From Roseburia sp. (GTDB lineage Bacteria > Bacillota > Clostridia > Lachnospirales > Lachnospiraceae): a stretch of DNA of 64,000 bases. The translations under genes were made by a program, and so were the position numbers. The DNA is taken from NCBI GenBank assembly GCA_003483745.1, contig DMYD01000036.1, positions 1-64,000 on the forward strand. Direction: 5' to 3'. This document shows positions 17,757 to 27,288 of the stretch, piece by piece; position 1 is the stretch's first letter, and the number at the start of each line of letters is the position of its first letter. The notes below the pieces were generated by a model. The model had not been told where the DNA came from. It did no database searches and saw nothing but the letters and a program-made list of their open reading frames with translations.

Positions 17757-19091
17757 TTACTCCTGCCCGATCGATTTCCACAGTATCTCTGCCTGCTTTC
17801 TGCACTCTGCAAAAATTTTTTCTTCATCCACAAATGTGCATTTTCCATTTTCACATACAACCTTCCCATTGATCACCGTCATAGCCACTTTACCGGAAAA
17901 TGCTGCTAACATATGTCCCAAAAAGTTATCGGCACAGATAGGTGTTGGTGCATCGTAATCTACTGCAATAAAATCAGCATATGCACCTTCTTTTAACACA
18001 CCCGTTTTCCTTCCAAATATTTTTTCTGCAAGCCTGCCGGGATTATCAAACGCTACCTGATACGTCTGCTCCGTCGTAAATTCACACGGTCTGCCGCTTT
18101 TTAATCTCTGAAGCATGCATGCCACAGATAGTTCACGGAACATATCTGCACTGTAACCATCTCCACCAAGTGCCACATGCACACCTTTGTTTAACATTGG
18201 AACAACAGGAACAATCCCTACACCGCTGTTCGTATTAGACTGTGCATTATATGCCACTGTAACACCACAATCCCTCAAAAGTTCCATTTCTTCCTCTGTC
18301 ACAAACACACCATGTGCAGCGATTGAATGATCGTTTAAAATACCCGCTCTGAGCAGACGGCTTACGACAGACTCATCATATCTGCGGTAACATTCTGCAA
18401 CATCTTCATAACCCTCTGCGATATGGATATGGAACCCTGCATCGATTGCCGCACCTTCTTTCGCACAAGCTTCTAGTGTCTCTTCACCAACGGAATAAAT
18501 TGCATGCAGTCCAAACATTCCCCGCACGGTATCATCCGTATTCTGTTTCATTTTCTTTATGAATCTCACATTTTCATGAATGCCTGCCTTCGCTCCCTCG
18601 CTGCCGCCGCGGTCAGTCACTTCATAGGCAAGCGCAGCACGCACTCCTACCTCTCTTGCCGCTTTTTCAAGCAGATCCAGTGATCCATCAATCGCACCCG
18701 GGCTTGCCTGATGATCAAAATACAGTGTAGTACCGGCTTTTACACCTTCGATCATGCCAAGCATGGCACTGTAATAATTCTGTTCCGGCATCAGCTTTTC
18801 ATCCAGTCTCCACCATAGCCTCGTCAGCGTCTGCGGCCAGTTTGTCACCGGTTTTAAATCTGCCATGATACCACGCACAAACTGGGCATAAAAATGAGAA
18901 TGCGTTGTCATCATGCCGGGCATCAGAATCCTGCCCTTCATATCCCGCTCTGTCTCATCCTGCTTTTTCTGATAATCCTTCATCTTACCAACAGCCGTGA
19001 TCACGCCGTTTTCTGTCCGGATATATCCGTCTGCAATATGCGGATTTTTATGATCCATCGTATAAATATCTGCATTCTTAAATACCATCAT
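17757..19091 (-). CDS. ssnA: Putative aminohydrolase SsnA
   Basis: SsnA belongs to the zinc/iron amidohydrolases and accompanies selenium-dependent hydroxylases in purine clusters of enterobacteria and Clostridia; its substrate is not settled. The 444-residue protein has the metal motif THSHFYAQFVRGI, further ligands in HIHIAEG (His) and AHGVFVTEEE, and the Asp in ALGGDGYSADM. It starts 7 bases after the Se-dependent xanthine dehydrogenase stop and is the last gene of the long operon, closed by the hairpin at 17611-17648. Confidence 0.9.
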   Translation of the reverse strand: MMVFKNADIYTMDHKNPHIADGYIRTENGVITAVGKMKDYQKKQDETERDMKGRILMPGMMTTHSHFYAQFVRGIMADLKPVTNWPQTLTRLWWRLDEKLMPEQNYYSAMLGMIEGVKAGTTLYFDHQASPGAIDGSLDLLEKAAREVGVRAALAYEVTDRGGSEGAKAGIHENVRFIKKMKQNTDDTVRGMFGLHAIYSVGEETLEACAKEGAAIDAGFHIHIAEGYEDVAECYRRYDESVVSRLLRAGILNDHSIAAHGVFVTEEEMELLRDCGVTVAYNAQSNTNSGVGIVPVVPMLNKGVHVALGGDGYSADMFRELSVACMLQRLKSGRPCEFTTEQTYQVAFDNPGRLAEKIFGRKTGVLKEGAYADFIAVDYDAPTPICADNFLGHMLAAFSGKVAMTVINGKVVCENGKCTFVDEEKIFAECRKQAEILWKSIGQE

Positions 19092-19098
19092 TCACCCT

Positions 19099-21651
19099 CT
19101 ACTTTCTCGCATACGGCGTATCCTCCAGTGGAAGTTTTCTGCGAAATTTTTTGTCCAGCTTATAATAGGCTCCCTGCACTGCCGGTGCTGTCGGGATAGA
19201 CGTGATTTCTCCAATTCCGATTGCCCCGAATGCCTGCGCAATTCCCGGTTTTTCGATAATAATACTTTCCACTTCCGGCACCTGGTTTGCCCGAAGCAGT
19301 CCAAGTGTTCCGAATTTATCAAGTGGTACACCATCCTTCAGGCGATACCGCTCTGTCAATGCATAACCCAATGACATTACCACACCACCCTCAATCTGAC
19401 CTTCCACACTGATTGGATTGATCGCTTTTCCAACATCATGTGCAGCCACCATTTTTTTTATGGTTCCATCCTCATTTAAAATACATAAATGTGTGGCATA
19501 GCCATAAGCAACATGTGAAATCGGATGCTCTGTCTTAGTTCCTATCTTATCTGTTTTGGCAAAATATTCACCGTCAAACTTCCGCCCATTTAAATTTGAA
19601 AGTTTTCCATCTCCCAAAGCAGTTTTCAGCTGGTCAGCAGCTCTTCTCGCAGCTTCTCCGGTAATCAGTGTCTGCCTGGAGCCGGAAGTATTTCCGGAAT
19701 CCGGCGTATCAACAGAGTTTGGCATATCATATACAAGTTCTTCATCGTCAAGACCTAGCACTTCACCGACAATCTGTGTTAAAACGGTTCCGAGTCCCTG
19801 ACCTAAGCAGGTTGCTCCCGAGCGGATATGTACTTTTCCATCTATCACACTGAGTCTGCATCTTCCGTAATCCGGAAGCCCGATTCCGACGCCGGCATTT
19901 TTGATTGCACAGCCGATCCCGACATATGGATTCTGCTCATAAATATCCTTTACTGCGAGCAGTGTCTCCACCATACCGGTCGCCGGATCTGCAATCTGAC
20001 CATTTGGCAGGACATCTCCTGGTCTGACTGCATTCCGATAACGGATCTCCCAGTCAGAAATACCGACTTTCTCAGCAAGCAGATTTAAACATGACTCGAT
20101 TGCAAAACATGTCTGCGTCACACCAAAACCACGAAATGCTCCGGCAGGCGGATTGTTTGTATATACTGCCAGGCCTTCCACATCAATATTATGGAAGCAG
20201 TACGGTCCAGACGCATGGATACATGCACGCTGTAAAACAGGTCCTCCGAGTGATGCATATGCACCGTTGTCTGTAAGATTATATTCTTTTAAAGCTGTGA
20301 TCTTTCCATCCGCATCACAGGCAACTGTGATATCAATGGAAAATGCATGACGCTTCGGATGAACCAGCATACTCTCCTGACGTGTAAATTTTATTTTTAC
20401 AATACGCCCTGTCCGGTATGCAGCAAGCGATGCAAGCGGCTGTATTACCGCATCCTCACGTCCGCCAAATCCGCCACCGACCAGTTTGTTTTCCACAATC
20501 ACTTTTTCTTCCGGAAGCCCTAACATTAACGCACATTCTTCCCGAATGGAATAAACACCCTGATCGCTTGAATACATAAAAACTCCATCCTCATGCGGCA
20601 TGGCAATACAACATTCCGGCTCCATATATGCATGTTCTGTCCAGGGCGTTTCAAAATGTTCCGTCACAACATAGGCAGCTTCCTTTATGGCACTGTCCAC
20701 ATCTCCCCTTACCAGATGCTGATGGCTGACAATATTTCCATCTTCATGCAAAAGTGGTGCTCCATCGGCAAGTGCATCTGCAACATTTGTAATTGCCGGA
20801 AGTTCTTCATAATCTATTTCCACAAGCTTTTTTGCCTGCTCTAAAATTTCTTCTGTCTCGGCAACCACCAGACAGATAACATCTCCCAGAAAATGCGTGA
20901 TTTCTCCCGTTGGAATCATCACATCCCAGTCATGCTTGATATGCCCCACCTGTCTGTTTCCCGGGATATCCTCTGCGGTCAGAACAGCGATTACACCATC
21001 AAGTGCCAGTGCCGCATCCTTGTTTACTTTAAGGACTCTTGCACGCGGATATGCGGACCGTATAGCTCCCGCATACGTCATGCCCTCTATTTCCACATCA
21101 TCAATATACTGTCCGGTTCCAAGTACCTTTTCCCTGGCATCAATCCTATGATATTTTCTTCCAACCGAAACACCCGATTCTTTTGCCGGAATCTGCACCT
21201 CTCCACGGAAAATAGATGCTGCAAGTTCAATTGCTGCAACGATTTTTTTATAACCTGTACATCTGCAGATGTTATTACGAATGGCAAAGGCAATTTCTTC
21301 CCGACTTGGAGTTAATGTCTTATCCAACAGTGCTTTTGCACACATTACCATTCCCGGAATACAAAAACCACACTGTACTGCCCCTGCTTCACCAAAAGAA
21401 TAGACAAATACTTCCTTTTCATAATCCGTTAAACCCTCTACCGTAAGAATATGTTTTCCTTCCATTCGTTTCATCGTCTGGACGCAGGCTTTTATCGCAT
21501 TTCCATCAATTACAACGGTACAGGAGCCACATGCTCCCTGAGAACACCCATCCTTAATTGATTTTAAATGACAGTCATTCCTTAAAACATCCATCAATTT
21601 TCTGTCTTCAGAGGCTTCTACCTCTTTTCCATTGACCCATATTCTACTCAT
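19099..21651 (-). CDS. Selenium-dependent xanthine dehydrogenase, fused 2Fe-2S and Mo subunits
   Basis: The 850-residue protein joins a two-cluster ferredoxin-like domain (residues 1-155: CSQGACGSCTVV, CGFCIPGMVMCAK and ICRCTGYKK) to the molybdenum domain. The latter carries GGGFGGRED, AFRGFGVTQ and the catalytic Glu in GAIGIGEITS. There is no FAD domain, so electrons must leave through another protein, perhaps the XdhB-like subunit of the same operon. The start at 21651 is preferred because GAGG lies 9 bases upstream. Fused enzymes of this layout belong to the family annotated as selenium-dependent. Neighbouring guanine deaminase and SsnA support a purine substrate such as xanthine or hypoxanthine. 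Confidence 0.9.
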   Translation of the reverse strand: MSRIWVNGKEVEASEDRKLMDVLRNDCHLKSIKDGCSQGACGSCTVVIDGNAIKACVQTMKRMEGKHILTVEGLTDYEKEVFVYSFGEAGAVQCGFCIPGMVMCAKALLDKTLTPSREEIAFAIRNNICRCTGYKKIVAAIELAASIFRGEVQIPAKESGVSVGRKYHRIDAREKVLGTGQYIDDVEIEGMTYAGAIRSAYPRARVLKVNKDAALALDGVIAVLTAEDIPGNRQVGHIKHDWDVMIPTGEITHFLGDVICLVVAETEEILEQAKKLVEIDYEELPAITNVADALADGAPLLHEDGNIVSHQHLVRGDVDSAIKEAAYVVTEHFETPWTEHAYMEPECCIAMPHEDGVFMYSSDQGVYSIREECALMLGLPEEKVIVENKLVGGGFGGREDAVIQPLASLAAYRTGRIVKIKFTRQESMLVHPKRHAFSIDITVACDADGKITALKEYNLTDNGAYASLGGPVLQRACIHASGPYCFHNIDVEGLAVYTNNPPAGAFRGFGVTQTCFAIESCLNLLAEKVGISDWEIRYRNAVRPGDVLPNGQIADPATGMVETLLAVKDIYEQNPYVGIGCAIKNAGVGIGLPDYGRCRLSVIDGKVHIRSGATCLGQGLGTVLTQIVGEVLGLDDEELVYDMPNSVDTPDSGNTSGSRQTLITGEAARRAADQLKTALGDGKLSNLNGRKFDGEYFAKTDKIGTKTEHPISHVAYGYATHLCILNEDGTIKKMVAAHDVGKAINPISVEGQIEGGVVMSLGYALTERYRLKDGVPLDKFGTLGLLRANQVPEVESIIIEKPGIAQAFGAIGIGEITSIPTAPAVQGAYYKLDKKFRRKLPLEDTPYARK

Positions 21652-21687
21652 GCACATTTTCCTCTGGAAATCAACCAGATAATATTA

Positions 21688-22350
21688 TTATTTCATATCT
21701 TTCATATCTGTGATTTCCGCCTTATCCCCTAATTTTATACGCAGCAACTGAATAATCTGATCGACGCATTTCTCACGCCCTAAACGATATGAGTTCATGA
21801 CAACATCATATTCTTTATAATTCGTCCAATCTTTTCCGGTAAAATATTTATAATAGCTGGAACGCTGGATATCCTTTTCCGCAATCAATGACGCCGCCTC
21901 ATCAGAATCTAAAACATAACGATCCATAATCTCTCCATGACAAATATGATACGGTGCCTGGATATTGACTGCTAAAACATTCGGAAATGTCTTTAAAATG
22001 TAATTTGCACAATAACCAAGTATCACGCAGGATTCTTTCATTGCCATCCGTCTTATAATCTTTGCCTGATAATTGTAAAGATTTTCATCCTTGATCGCTT
22101 CTGTTGCACTTAACCCCGGACTCACAATGATGGCTTTCTCTATGGTTGCTAAATTCTTCGACACACTTCCATTTCTGTTTTTCTGCTGCAAACGCTCAAA
22201 TAGCTCCGGATTCAATCCGCTTTCTTCCGACGCCATCTGAATGATCTCATCTGAATAACATGGAATTCCCAGGCGTTTTGCAACCTCACAGCCAATCGTC
22301 TTTCCACCGCTTCCAAATCCTCTTTCAATCGTAATTACATAATTTTTCAT
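21688..22350 (-). CDS. Cytidylate kinase-like protein
   Basis: The start at 22350 (MKNYVITIERGFGSGGKTIG) follows AGGAGG; the product is 220 residues. The P-loop GFGSGGKT and the SDEII helix are those of the cytidylate kinase-like family, a Lachnospiraceae-expanded group distinct from housekeeping Cmk. A lid-type arginine region (VILGYCANYIL, DRYVLDSDEAA) follows. It is tightly placed between two purine enzymes. A link to the cytosine dinucleotide form of the molybdenum cofactor is attractive but only an inference. Confidence 0.82.
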   Translation of the reverse strand: MKNYVITIERGFGSGGKTIGCEVAKRLGIPCYSDEIIQMASEESGLNPELFERLQQKNRNGSVSKNLATIEKAIIVSPGLSATEAIKDENLYNYQAKIIRRMAMKESCVILGYCANYILKTFPNVLAVNIQAPYHICHGEIMDRYVLDSDEAASLIAEKDIQRSSYYKYFTGKDWTNYKEYDVVMNSYRLGREKCVDQIIQLLRIKLGDKAEITDMKDMK

Positions 22351-22366
22351 GACCGCACCTCCTATG

Positions 22367-23737
22367 TTATGCGCGCTTAAGCATTTCCTTGTAATACGCA
22401 TCTGCCTTTTGTGCCATGAGACGTTCATCGAAGCCAACCAGATGTCCGTCACGAACTGTTATTCTTCCATTTACCATGGTAAGGTCAACCGGTTTTTTAT
22501 AGCCCACGGTTGCAAGCATTGCCGCCGGATCATCATAAGCTCCAACATTATCTGCGTCCTTTGTCACATCAACCATAAATAAATCTGCTGCTTTTCCTGA
22601 CTCTAAGGAACCTGTATAGGAATCGATTCCCAAAAGTTTTGCACCTCCCATGGTTGCAATATAAAGCAGTTCCTGTCCCGTAGGCGCCTTTGCACTGGAA
22701 TTCAACCGATGTAACAGATAGGATACACGCAGTTCCTCCAACATGTTCGATCCATCATTGCTTGCACTTCCATCTACTGCAAGACCTACTGTAATTCCTC
22801 TCTCTAACATTTCAGGCACACGACAGATCCCCGATGAAAGCTTCATATTCGAAATCGGACAGTGTGCGATACCCGTCTTTGTCTCTGCAAGCAGATCAAG
22901 TTCCTCATCATTAAAGTGAATTCCGTGCGCATACCAGGTATCACTTCCGATTACCCCGGTTTTTTTCGCCCACGCTAATGGACGCATTCCATAATATTCC
23001 TGGCAGAATCGCTCCTCATCAAGTGTCTCACACAAGTGCGTATGAAGTCTTACACCATAGGTTCTTGCAAGCTTTGCTGACTCCACCATGGCATCTTCCG
23101 TCACCGTAAATGGCGAACATGGTGCTACTGCCACCCCCTTCATCGCAAACTTATTATCATCCTTGTATTTTTCAATGATCTTTTGCGTATTGCTTATAAA
23201 CTGTTCCGTTGTCTCAACAATACACTCCGGGGCACTGCCGCCATTATTTACTCCCCGCGTGATTCCTCCACGTCCACAGATATATCGGATTCCCAATTCT
23301 TTTGCCCCGTCAAACTGCGCATCGATCAGTTCTAAACTCTGTCCATTAGGATAAGAATACTGATGGTCAAACAATGTCGTACAGCCATAGCGCATCAGTT
23401 CTCCTCCAGATACCAGCATGGTGTGGTATAAAAAGTCCGGGTCAACTTTTGAGAGCACATCAAATACTATATAAAGCCAGTCAAACAGCTCTAATTTCTG
23501 CGCCTTTGGAATATTTCTTGCAAATGCCTGCATCAGATGATGATGCGTATTGACCAGTCCCGGATAAACAATCTTTCCAGTTGCATCAATAACCTCATCC
23601 GCCTCGTCCTCCAAATTGTATCCAATCTTTGTAATAATGTTTCCATCTATCAAAATAGAATTATTTTTTACCTGAAACAGATCTTTTGTATCCGACGGTT
23701 CTACAACCGCTAACGCATTTTTTATTAGTATTTTCAT
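22367..23737 (-). CDS. 8-oxoguanine deaminase-like amidohydrolase
   Basis: The 456-residue amidohydrolase has the metal site NTHHHLMQAFARN, HTHLCETLDEE, AHGIHFNDEE and VDGSASNDGSN. The combination HLCETLDEERFC and GRGGITRG is that of 8-oxoguanine deaminases and close hydroxy-atrazine hydrolases, which turn 8-oxoguanine into urate and ammonia. It starts 14 bases after guaD. The product urate would fit a purine route with the xanthine dehydrogenase. Another aminopurine substrate is possible. Confidence 0.8.
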   Translation of the reverse strand: MKILIKNALAVVEPSDTKDLFQVKNNSILIDGNIITKIGYNLEDEADEVIDATGKIVYPGLVNTHHHLMQAFARNIPKAQKLELFDWLYIVFDVLSKVDPDFLYHTMLVSGGELMRYGCTTLFDHQYSYPNGQSLELIDAQFDGAKELGIRYICGRGGITRGVNNGGSAPECIVETTEQFISNTQKIIEKYKDDNKFAMKGVAVAPCSPFTVTEDAMVESAKLARTYGVRLHTHLCETLDEERFCQEYYGMRPLAWAKKTGVIGSDTWYAHGIHFNDEELDLLAETKTGIAHCPISNMKLSSGICRVPEMLERGITVGLAVDGSASNDGSNMLEELRVSYLLHRLNSSAKAPTGQELLYIATMGGAKLLGIDSYTGSLESGKAADLFMVDVTKDADNVGAYDDPAAMLATVGYKKPVDLTMVNGRITVRDGHLVGFDERLMAQKADAYYKEMLKRA

Positions 23738-23751
23738 ATGTATTCTCCAAT

Positions 23752-25008
23752 CTATAATTCTTTTCCATTGACAAATACTTTTTCGATATTTCTGTCATCA
23801 CTACAGTAAATCATGCGCTCTGCACGCTGTTGTAATGTAAAATCGTTATACAAAAGTGCATCGGAATCATTGATGACTAATGCATCAAAATCATAGCCAG
23901 GCTCGAAACTTCCGGTCTTTCCAAAAAAGCTTCCCCCCGCCTTTGTCGCACAATAAAATGCTTCTGCAGCCGTCACCGGACGGTCATATGTGTGATTGAC
24001 ATAATGCATCCCACCCTCCTGGATTGCTGCGACCATATTCTGAAACATATTCAAGGTATGTCCACCTGCAAGATCACTTCCCAGTCCGGTTCTGATTCCA
24101 AGATCATTATATTCTGCAAGCTTCATGACACCGCTTAAAAGATTCAGGTTGGAGTTTGGGCAATGACCGACTAAAATACCACGGTCTCTGATCAACTCTT
24201 TTTCCCTCTGTGACAAATGAATCGAATGTGCCACCATTGTCTGCGCTTTTGTCATAATTCCTGCTTTTTCATAAGTTTCTGTAAAATCCTTACAGTCTCC
24301 AAAAAATTTCAATGTAAACTCTATCTCACTCAGATTTTCCGATAAATGCGCCTGAATCGGCAGATCATATTTTTCTGCCTGCTCTGCTAACGCCGTCATC
24401 AGTTCTCTTGTGCAGATCATACTGAGTGTTGGTGTCACAATCGGACGCACCAGATCTGATTTATCTATATTTTCACGAATAAAACGCTCCGATTCCGCAA
24501 TGGCAACATCTGTTTTTTCCATTGCATCTTCTAACGTATTGCAATCCTCACAAACTTTTCCAACATATGCTTTAAGACCTGTCTGACACAGTTCATCCAC
24601 CAGAATGGATGCAGAATCAGCATGAATGGTCGTCATAATAATGGAATGCGTAATTCCATATTTTAATAATTCTTTTGCAAAATCATGATAAACTTTTTTT
24701 GCATATTCCTTATCATGAAGTCTGATCTCCTGTGGTATGGTCAACGTATCTAACCATTCGATCAGTTCTGTGTTATAGCCGATACCAATGGTCGGCATCT
24801 GCGATGCATGCACATGACAGTCTGTAAATCCAGGTATGATCAGCCTGTTTCCAAAATCAACGACTTCAATTCCTTTATATTCCTCCGGAAGTACCGGATA
24901 ACAGTCTTTCACTTTTCCCTGATCATCCACTACGATATAGCCATCTGCAAGCAGTGTAAATTCATGGTATGTTTTTGTATAAATAATATTCCCCTTGTAT
25001 GCTTTCAT
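23752..25008 (-). CDS. guaD: Guanine deaminase
   Basis: Guanine deaminase releases ammonia from guanine to give xanthine. I place the start at 25008 (MKAYKGNIIYTKTYHEF), the usual N terminus; an upstream in-frame GTG at 25089 would add 27 atypical residues. The metal site DCHVHASQMP is followed by IQAHLSENLSEIEF, AHSIHLSQREKEL and the family motif GHCPNSNLNLLSG, then GLGSDLAGGHTLNMF. The gene lies after the nucleoside importer genes and before the 8-oxoguanine deaminase, giving xanthine as substrate for the hydroxylases. Confidence 0.9.
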   Translation of the reverse strand: MKAYKGNIIYTKTYHEFTLLADGYIVVDDQGKVKDCYPVLPEEYKGIEVVDFGNRLIIPGFTDCHVHASQMPTIGIGYNTELIEWLDTLTIPQEIRLHDKEYAKKVYHDFAKELLKYGITHSIIMTTIHADSASILVDELCQTGLKAYVGKVCEDCNTLEDAMEKTDVAIAESERFIRENIDKSDLVRPIVTPTLSMICTRELMTALAEQAEKYDLPIQAHLSENLSEIEFTLKFFGDCKDFTETYEKAGIMTKAQTMVAHSIHLSQREKELIRDRGILVGHCPNSNLNLLSGVMKLAEYNDLGIRTGLGSDLAGGHTLNMFQNMVAAIQEGGMHYVNHTYDRPVTAAEAFYCATKAGGSFFGKTGSFEPGYDFDALVINDSDALLYNDFTLQQRAERMIYCSDDRNIEKVFVNGKEL

Positions 25009-25130
25009 ATCATCCAACCTCACTTTTTCAGGCAGCAATGCATCTTCACATCCCGGTGTATCGTACATTACTGCCTGCAATTTTATCACTGTTTTACAAC
25101 AAAGACATCACTGTCTGAAATGTCATGCTT

Positions 25131-26297
25131 TTACGGAAGCTGACCTATTACATTATCAACTAAGAAATCCATACTTCTGTTAACTTCATCAGACATTGTC
25201 TCGCCTTCTTTTACGATCACATTGCCCTGATTATCTTTGATTTCTCCAGCAAGTACATCAAGCTCTCCGGATGCAATCTTCTGCTGTATGTCATGAACTT
25301 TATCTGCTACATCCTGTGGTACAATGTCCATATTAATATCAGAAATTGTAGAACAGTTTTCTTCTGCGCCCCAGTAATAAGATGTATCTTTTGGTGTTCC
25401 ATCTGCTGCATACTGTTCAATGATATCCTCAAAGATCGGTGTCCAATTCCACATGTAAGAAACCATAACCGCATCCGGTGCATAATCCTTCATATCCACA
25501 TGATATCCGGTACAGAGTACTTTTGCAGCTTCACATGCCTGTGGAATTGCCGGGGAGGAAGCATTGATACCGATACATTTGATTCCAAGTGATATTAAAC
25601 TGTTTGCACAATCTGCCTCAGCAGTCGGATCATACCAGCTGTTTGCCCATACAACACGTACAGTTGCATTTGGATTTGCATATTTTGCACCGAGTGCAAA
25701 TGCATTGATACCCTGAATAACAGAAGCTTCCGGCTGTCCTGCAGAATATCCAAGATCATCCTGGTCAGACATTAATGCTGAGATATAACCACAGAGGAAC
25801 ATACCTTCATAAGAACGAATCTGATAACCACAAAGATTTCCATTCATCGATGTTCCATCTGCCTGTGCAAACTGAATATCCGGGTATTTTGAAGATAATT
25901 CCTCGATTGCACTCTTATAACCGGTAGATGCACCAATGATGATGTTGCATCCATCTGCAACAAGTCCTTCTGCAGCATTGGTAAAATCTGTTCCTGTCTC
26001 AGCAACATTATCTACAAATTCCAGATTATCCTCAGAAATTCCAAGCTCGGATAATGCATTTACAATTCCTGTATACTGTGCCTGTGTCCAACCGCCATCA
26101 TCTTTACCAAAACTACCGATTGCACCAACTTTAATATTGGAAAAATCTTCCGTTGCTGCTTTTCCAGACTCTGTTGCTGCACCATCAGATGATGCTGACG
26201 TATTGCCAGAAGCACTTCCTGCATTGTTGCCACAGCCACTTAACATTGCTGCCGCCATGGTCACTGTCAATAAAATACTCACTGCTTTCTTCTTCAT
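25131..26297 (-). CDS. BMP-family nucleoside-binding lipoprotein
   Basis: The signal peptide MKKKAVSILLTVTMAAAML ends in the lipobox SGCGN, followed by a Ser/Thr-rich linker to residue 55. The 388-residue protein then follows the PnrA/BMP fold (VGAIGSFGKDDGGWTQAQYT, GADG-type GASTGYKSAIEELS). Such proteins bind purine nucleosides or bases for the ABC importer encoded next upstream in the operon. BMP-type transporters in purine clusters often carry xanthine or urate-like bases; the ligand is not proven here. Confidence 0.88.
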   Translation of the reverse strand: MKKKAVSILLTVTMAAAMLSGCGNNAGSASGNTSASSDGAATESGKAATEDFSNIKVGAIGSFGKDDGGWTQAQYTGIVNALSELGISEDNLEFVDNVAETGTDFTNAAEGLVADGCNIIIGASTGYKSAIEELSSKYPDIQFAQADGTSMNGNLCGYQIRSYEGMFLCGYISALMSDQDDLGYSAGQPEASVIQGINAFALGAKYANPNATVRVVWANSWYDPTAEADCANSLISLGIKCIGINASSPAIPQACEAAKVLCTGYHVDMKDYAPDAVMVSYMWNWTPIFEDIIEQYAADGTPKDTSYYWGAEENCSTISDINMDIVPQDVADKVHDIQQKIASGELDVLAGEIKDNQGNVIVKEGETMSDEVNRSMDFLVDNVIGQLP

Positions 26298-26352
26298 AAT
26301 AGTTTCCTCCTGCCTGTTTTTATATCTTCTGTTCCATAATTAGAAACAGCAG

Positions 26353-27288
26353 TTACCTTTCTTCACGGTCATACGGTACACCAAGCATTGCCGGCTGTGC
26401 GGTATGTTTTCCCCGGAAGGAACCCGTTGATAAAATTAATACGATGACCGTACAGATATACGGAAGCATCTTTAAAAAATAAGTTGGTATATCCGGTAAA
26501 AATAATGGAATATAATTTGTCAGCACATTCACACCTGAAAATAATAATGCTCCACCGATTGCAATCATCGGGTTCCACATGGAAAAAATCACAAGTGCTG
26601 CTGCAATCCATCCTTTTCCAGATGTCATCTCATCATTCCAGAATGGTGTACTCACCAGTGTTAAATATGCCCCACCAACTGCGCTTAAAATACAACCGAA
26701 TGTCACATAGATATATCGAAGTCTTACAACATTGTATCCATCTGCATCAAGTGCTCCCGGATTCTCTCCAAGTGCCCGAAGTACCATACCAGGCTTTGTT
26801 TTCATCATAAAAACTGTCGCGAGTGGTGCAAGGAAATACAAAATATATACCAGCGGATCCTGATCAAATAATACAGGACCAATGATTGGAATTTTAGACA
26901 AAAGCGGAATCGCCATTGTATGAATATGATAACGGGATGCAACACTTACCACGCTTTTTCCGACGAAGCCACTCATGCCTGTACCAAATGTTACAAGCGC
27001 AAGCCCCGTCACAACCTGATTAGCTTTTAACGTTACTGTTAAAAATGCATATGCAATTCCAACCACTGCTCCAACCAAAAGCACAACCAATACTGCCACA
27101 ACCATACTTCCCGTTTTGTATCCGGTGTAATAACCAACCACTGCTCCGATCAGCATAATACCTTCAAGACCAAGATTCATAATACCGGCTCGCTGTGAAA
27201 ATATTTCTCCGATACATGCATATAAGATTGGCGCTGCGCCTATGATGATCGACGCCAAAATTGTTATTGTCATGTCTGCTGCTCCCAT
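26353..27288 (-). CDS. Nucleoside/purine ABC transporter permease (NupQ/YufQ-like)
   Basis: The 311-residue protein has eight or more hydrophobic segments and the family motif EIFSQRAGIMNLGLEGIMLIG near residue 30. It starts one base after the stop of the other permease, so the two are translationally coupled. With the BMP lipoprotein, the sister permease and the double ATPase it forms a complete importer in the purine operon. Confidence 0.9.
   Translation of the reverse strand: MGAADMTITILASIIIGAAPILYACIGEIFSQRAGIMNLGLEGIMLIGAVVGYYTGYKTGSMVVAVLVVLLVGAVVGIAYAFLTVTLKANQVVTGLALVTFGTGMSGFVGKSVVSVASRYHIHTMAIPLLSKIPIIGPVLFDQDPLVYILYFLAPLATVFMMKTKPGMVLRALGENPGALDADGYNVVRLRYIYVTFGCILSAVGGAYLTLVSTPFWNDEMTSGKGWIAAALVIFSMWNPMIAIGGALLFSGVNVLTNYIPLFLPDIPTYFLKMLPYICTVIVLILSTGSFRGKHTAQPAMLGVPYDREER

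Noticed and set aside
13000..17800. Possible Moco riboswitch before moaA, modA, yqeB or moaC
   Set aside because: The leaders are short and none shows the conserved Moco aptamer blocks; simple hairpins are present instead.
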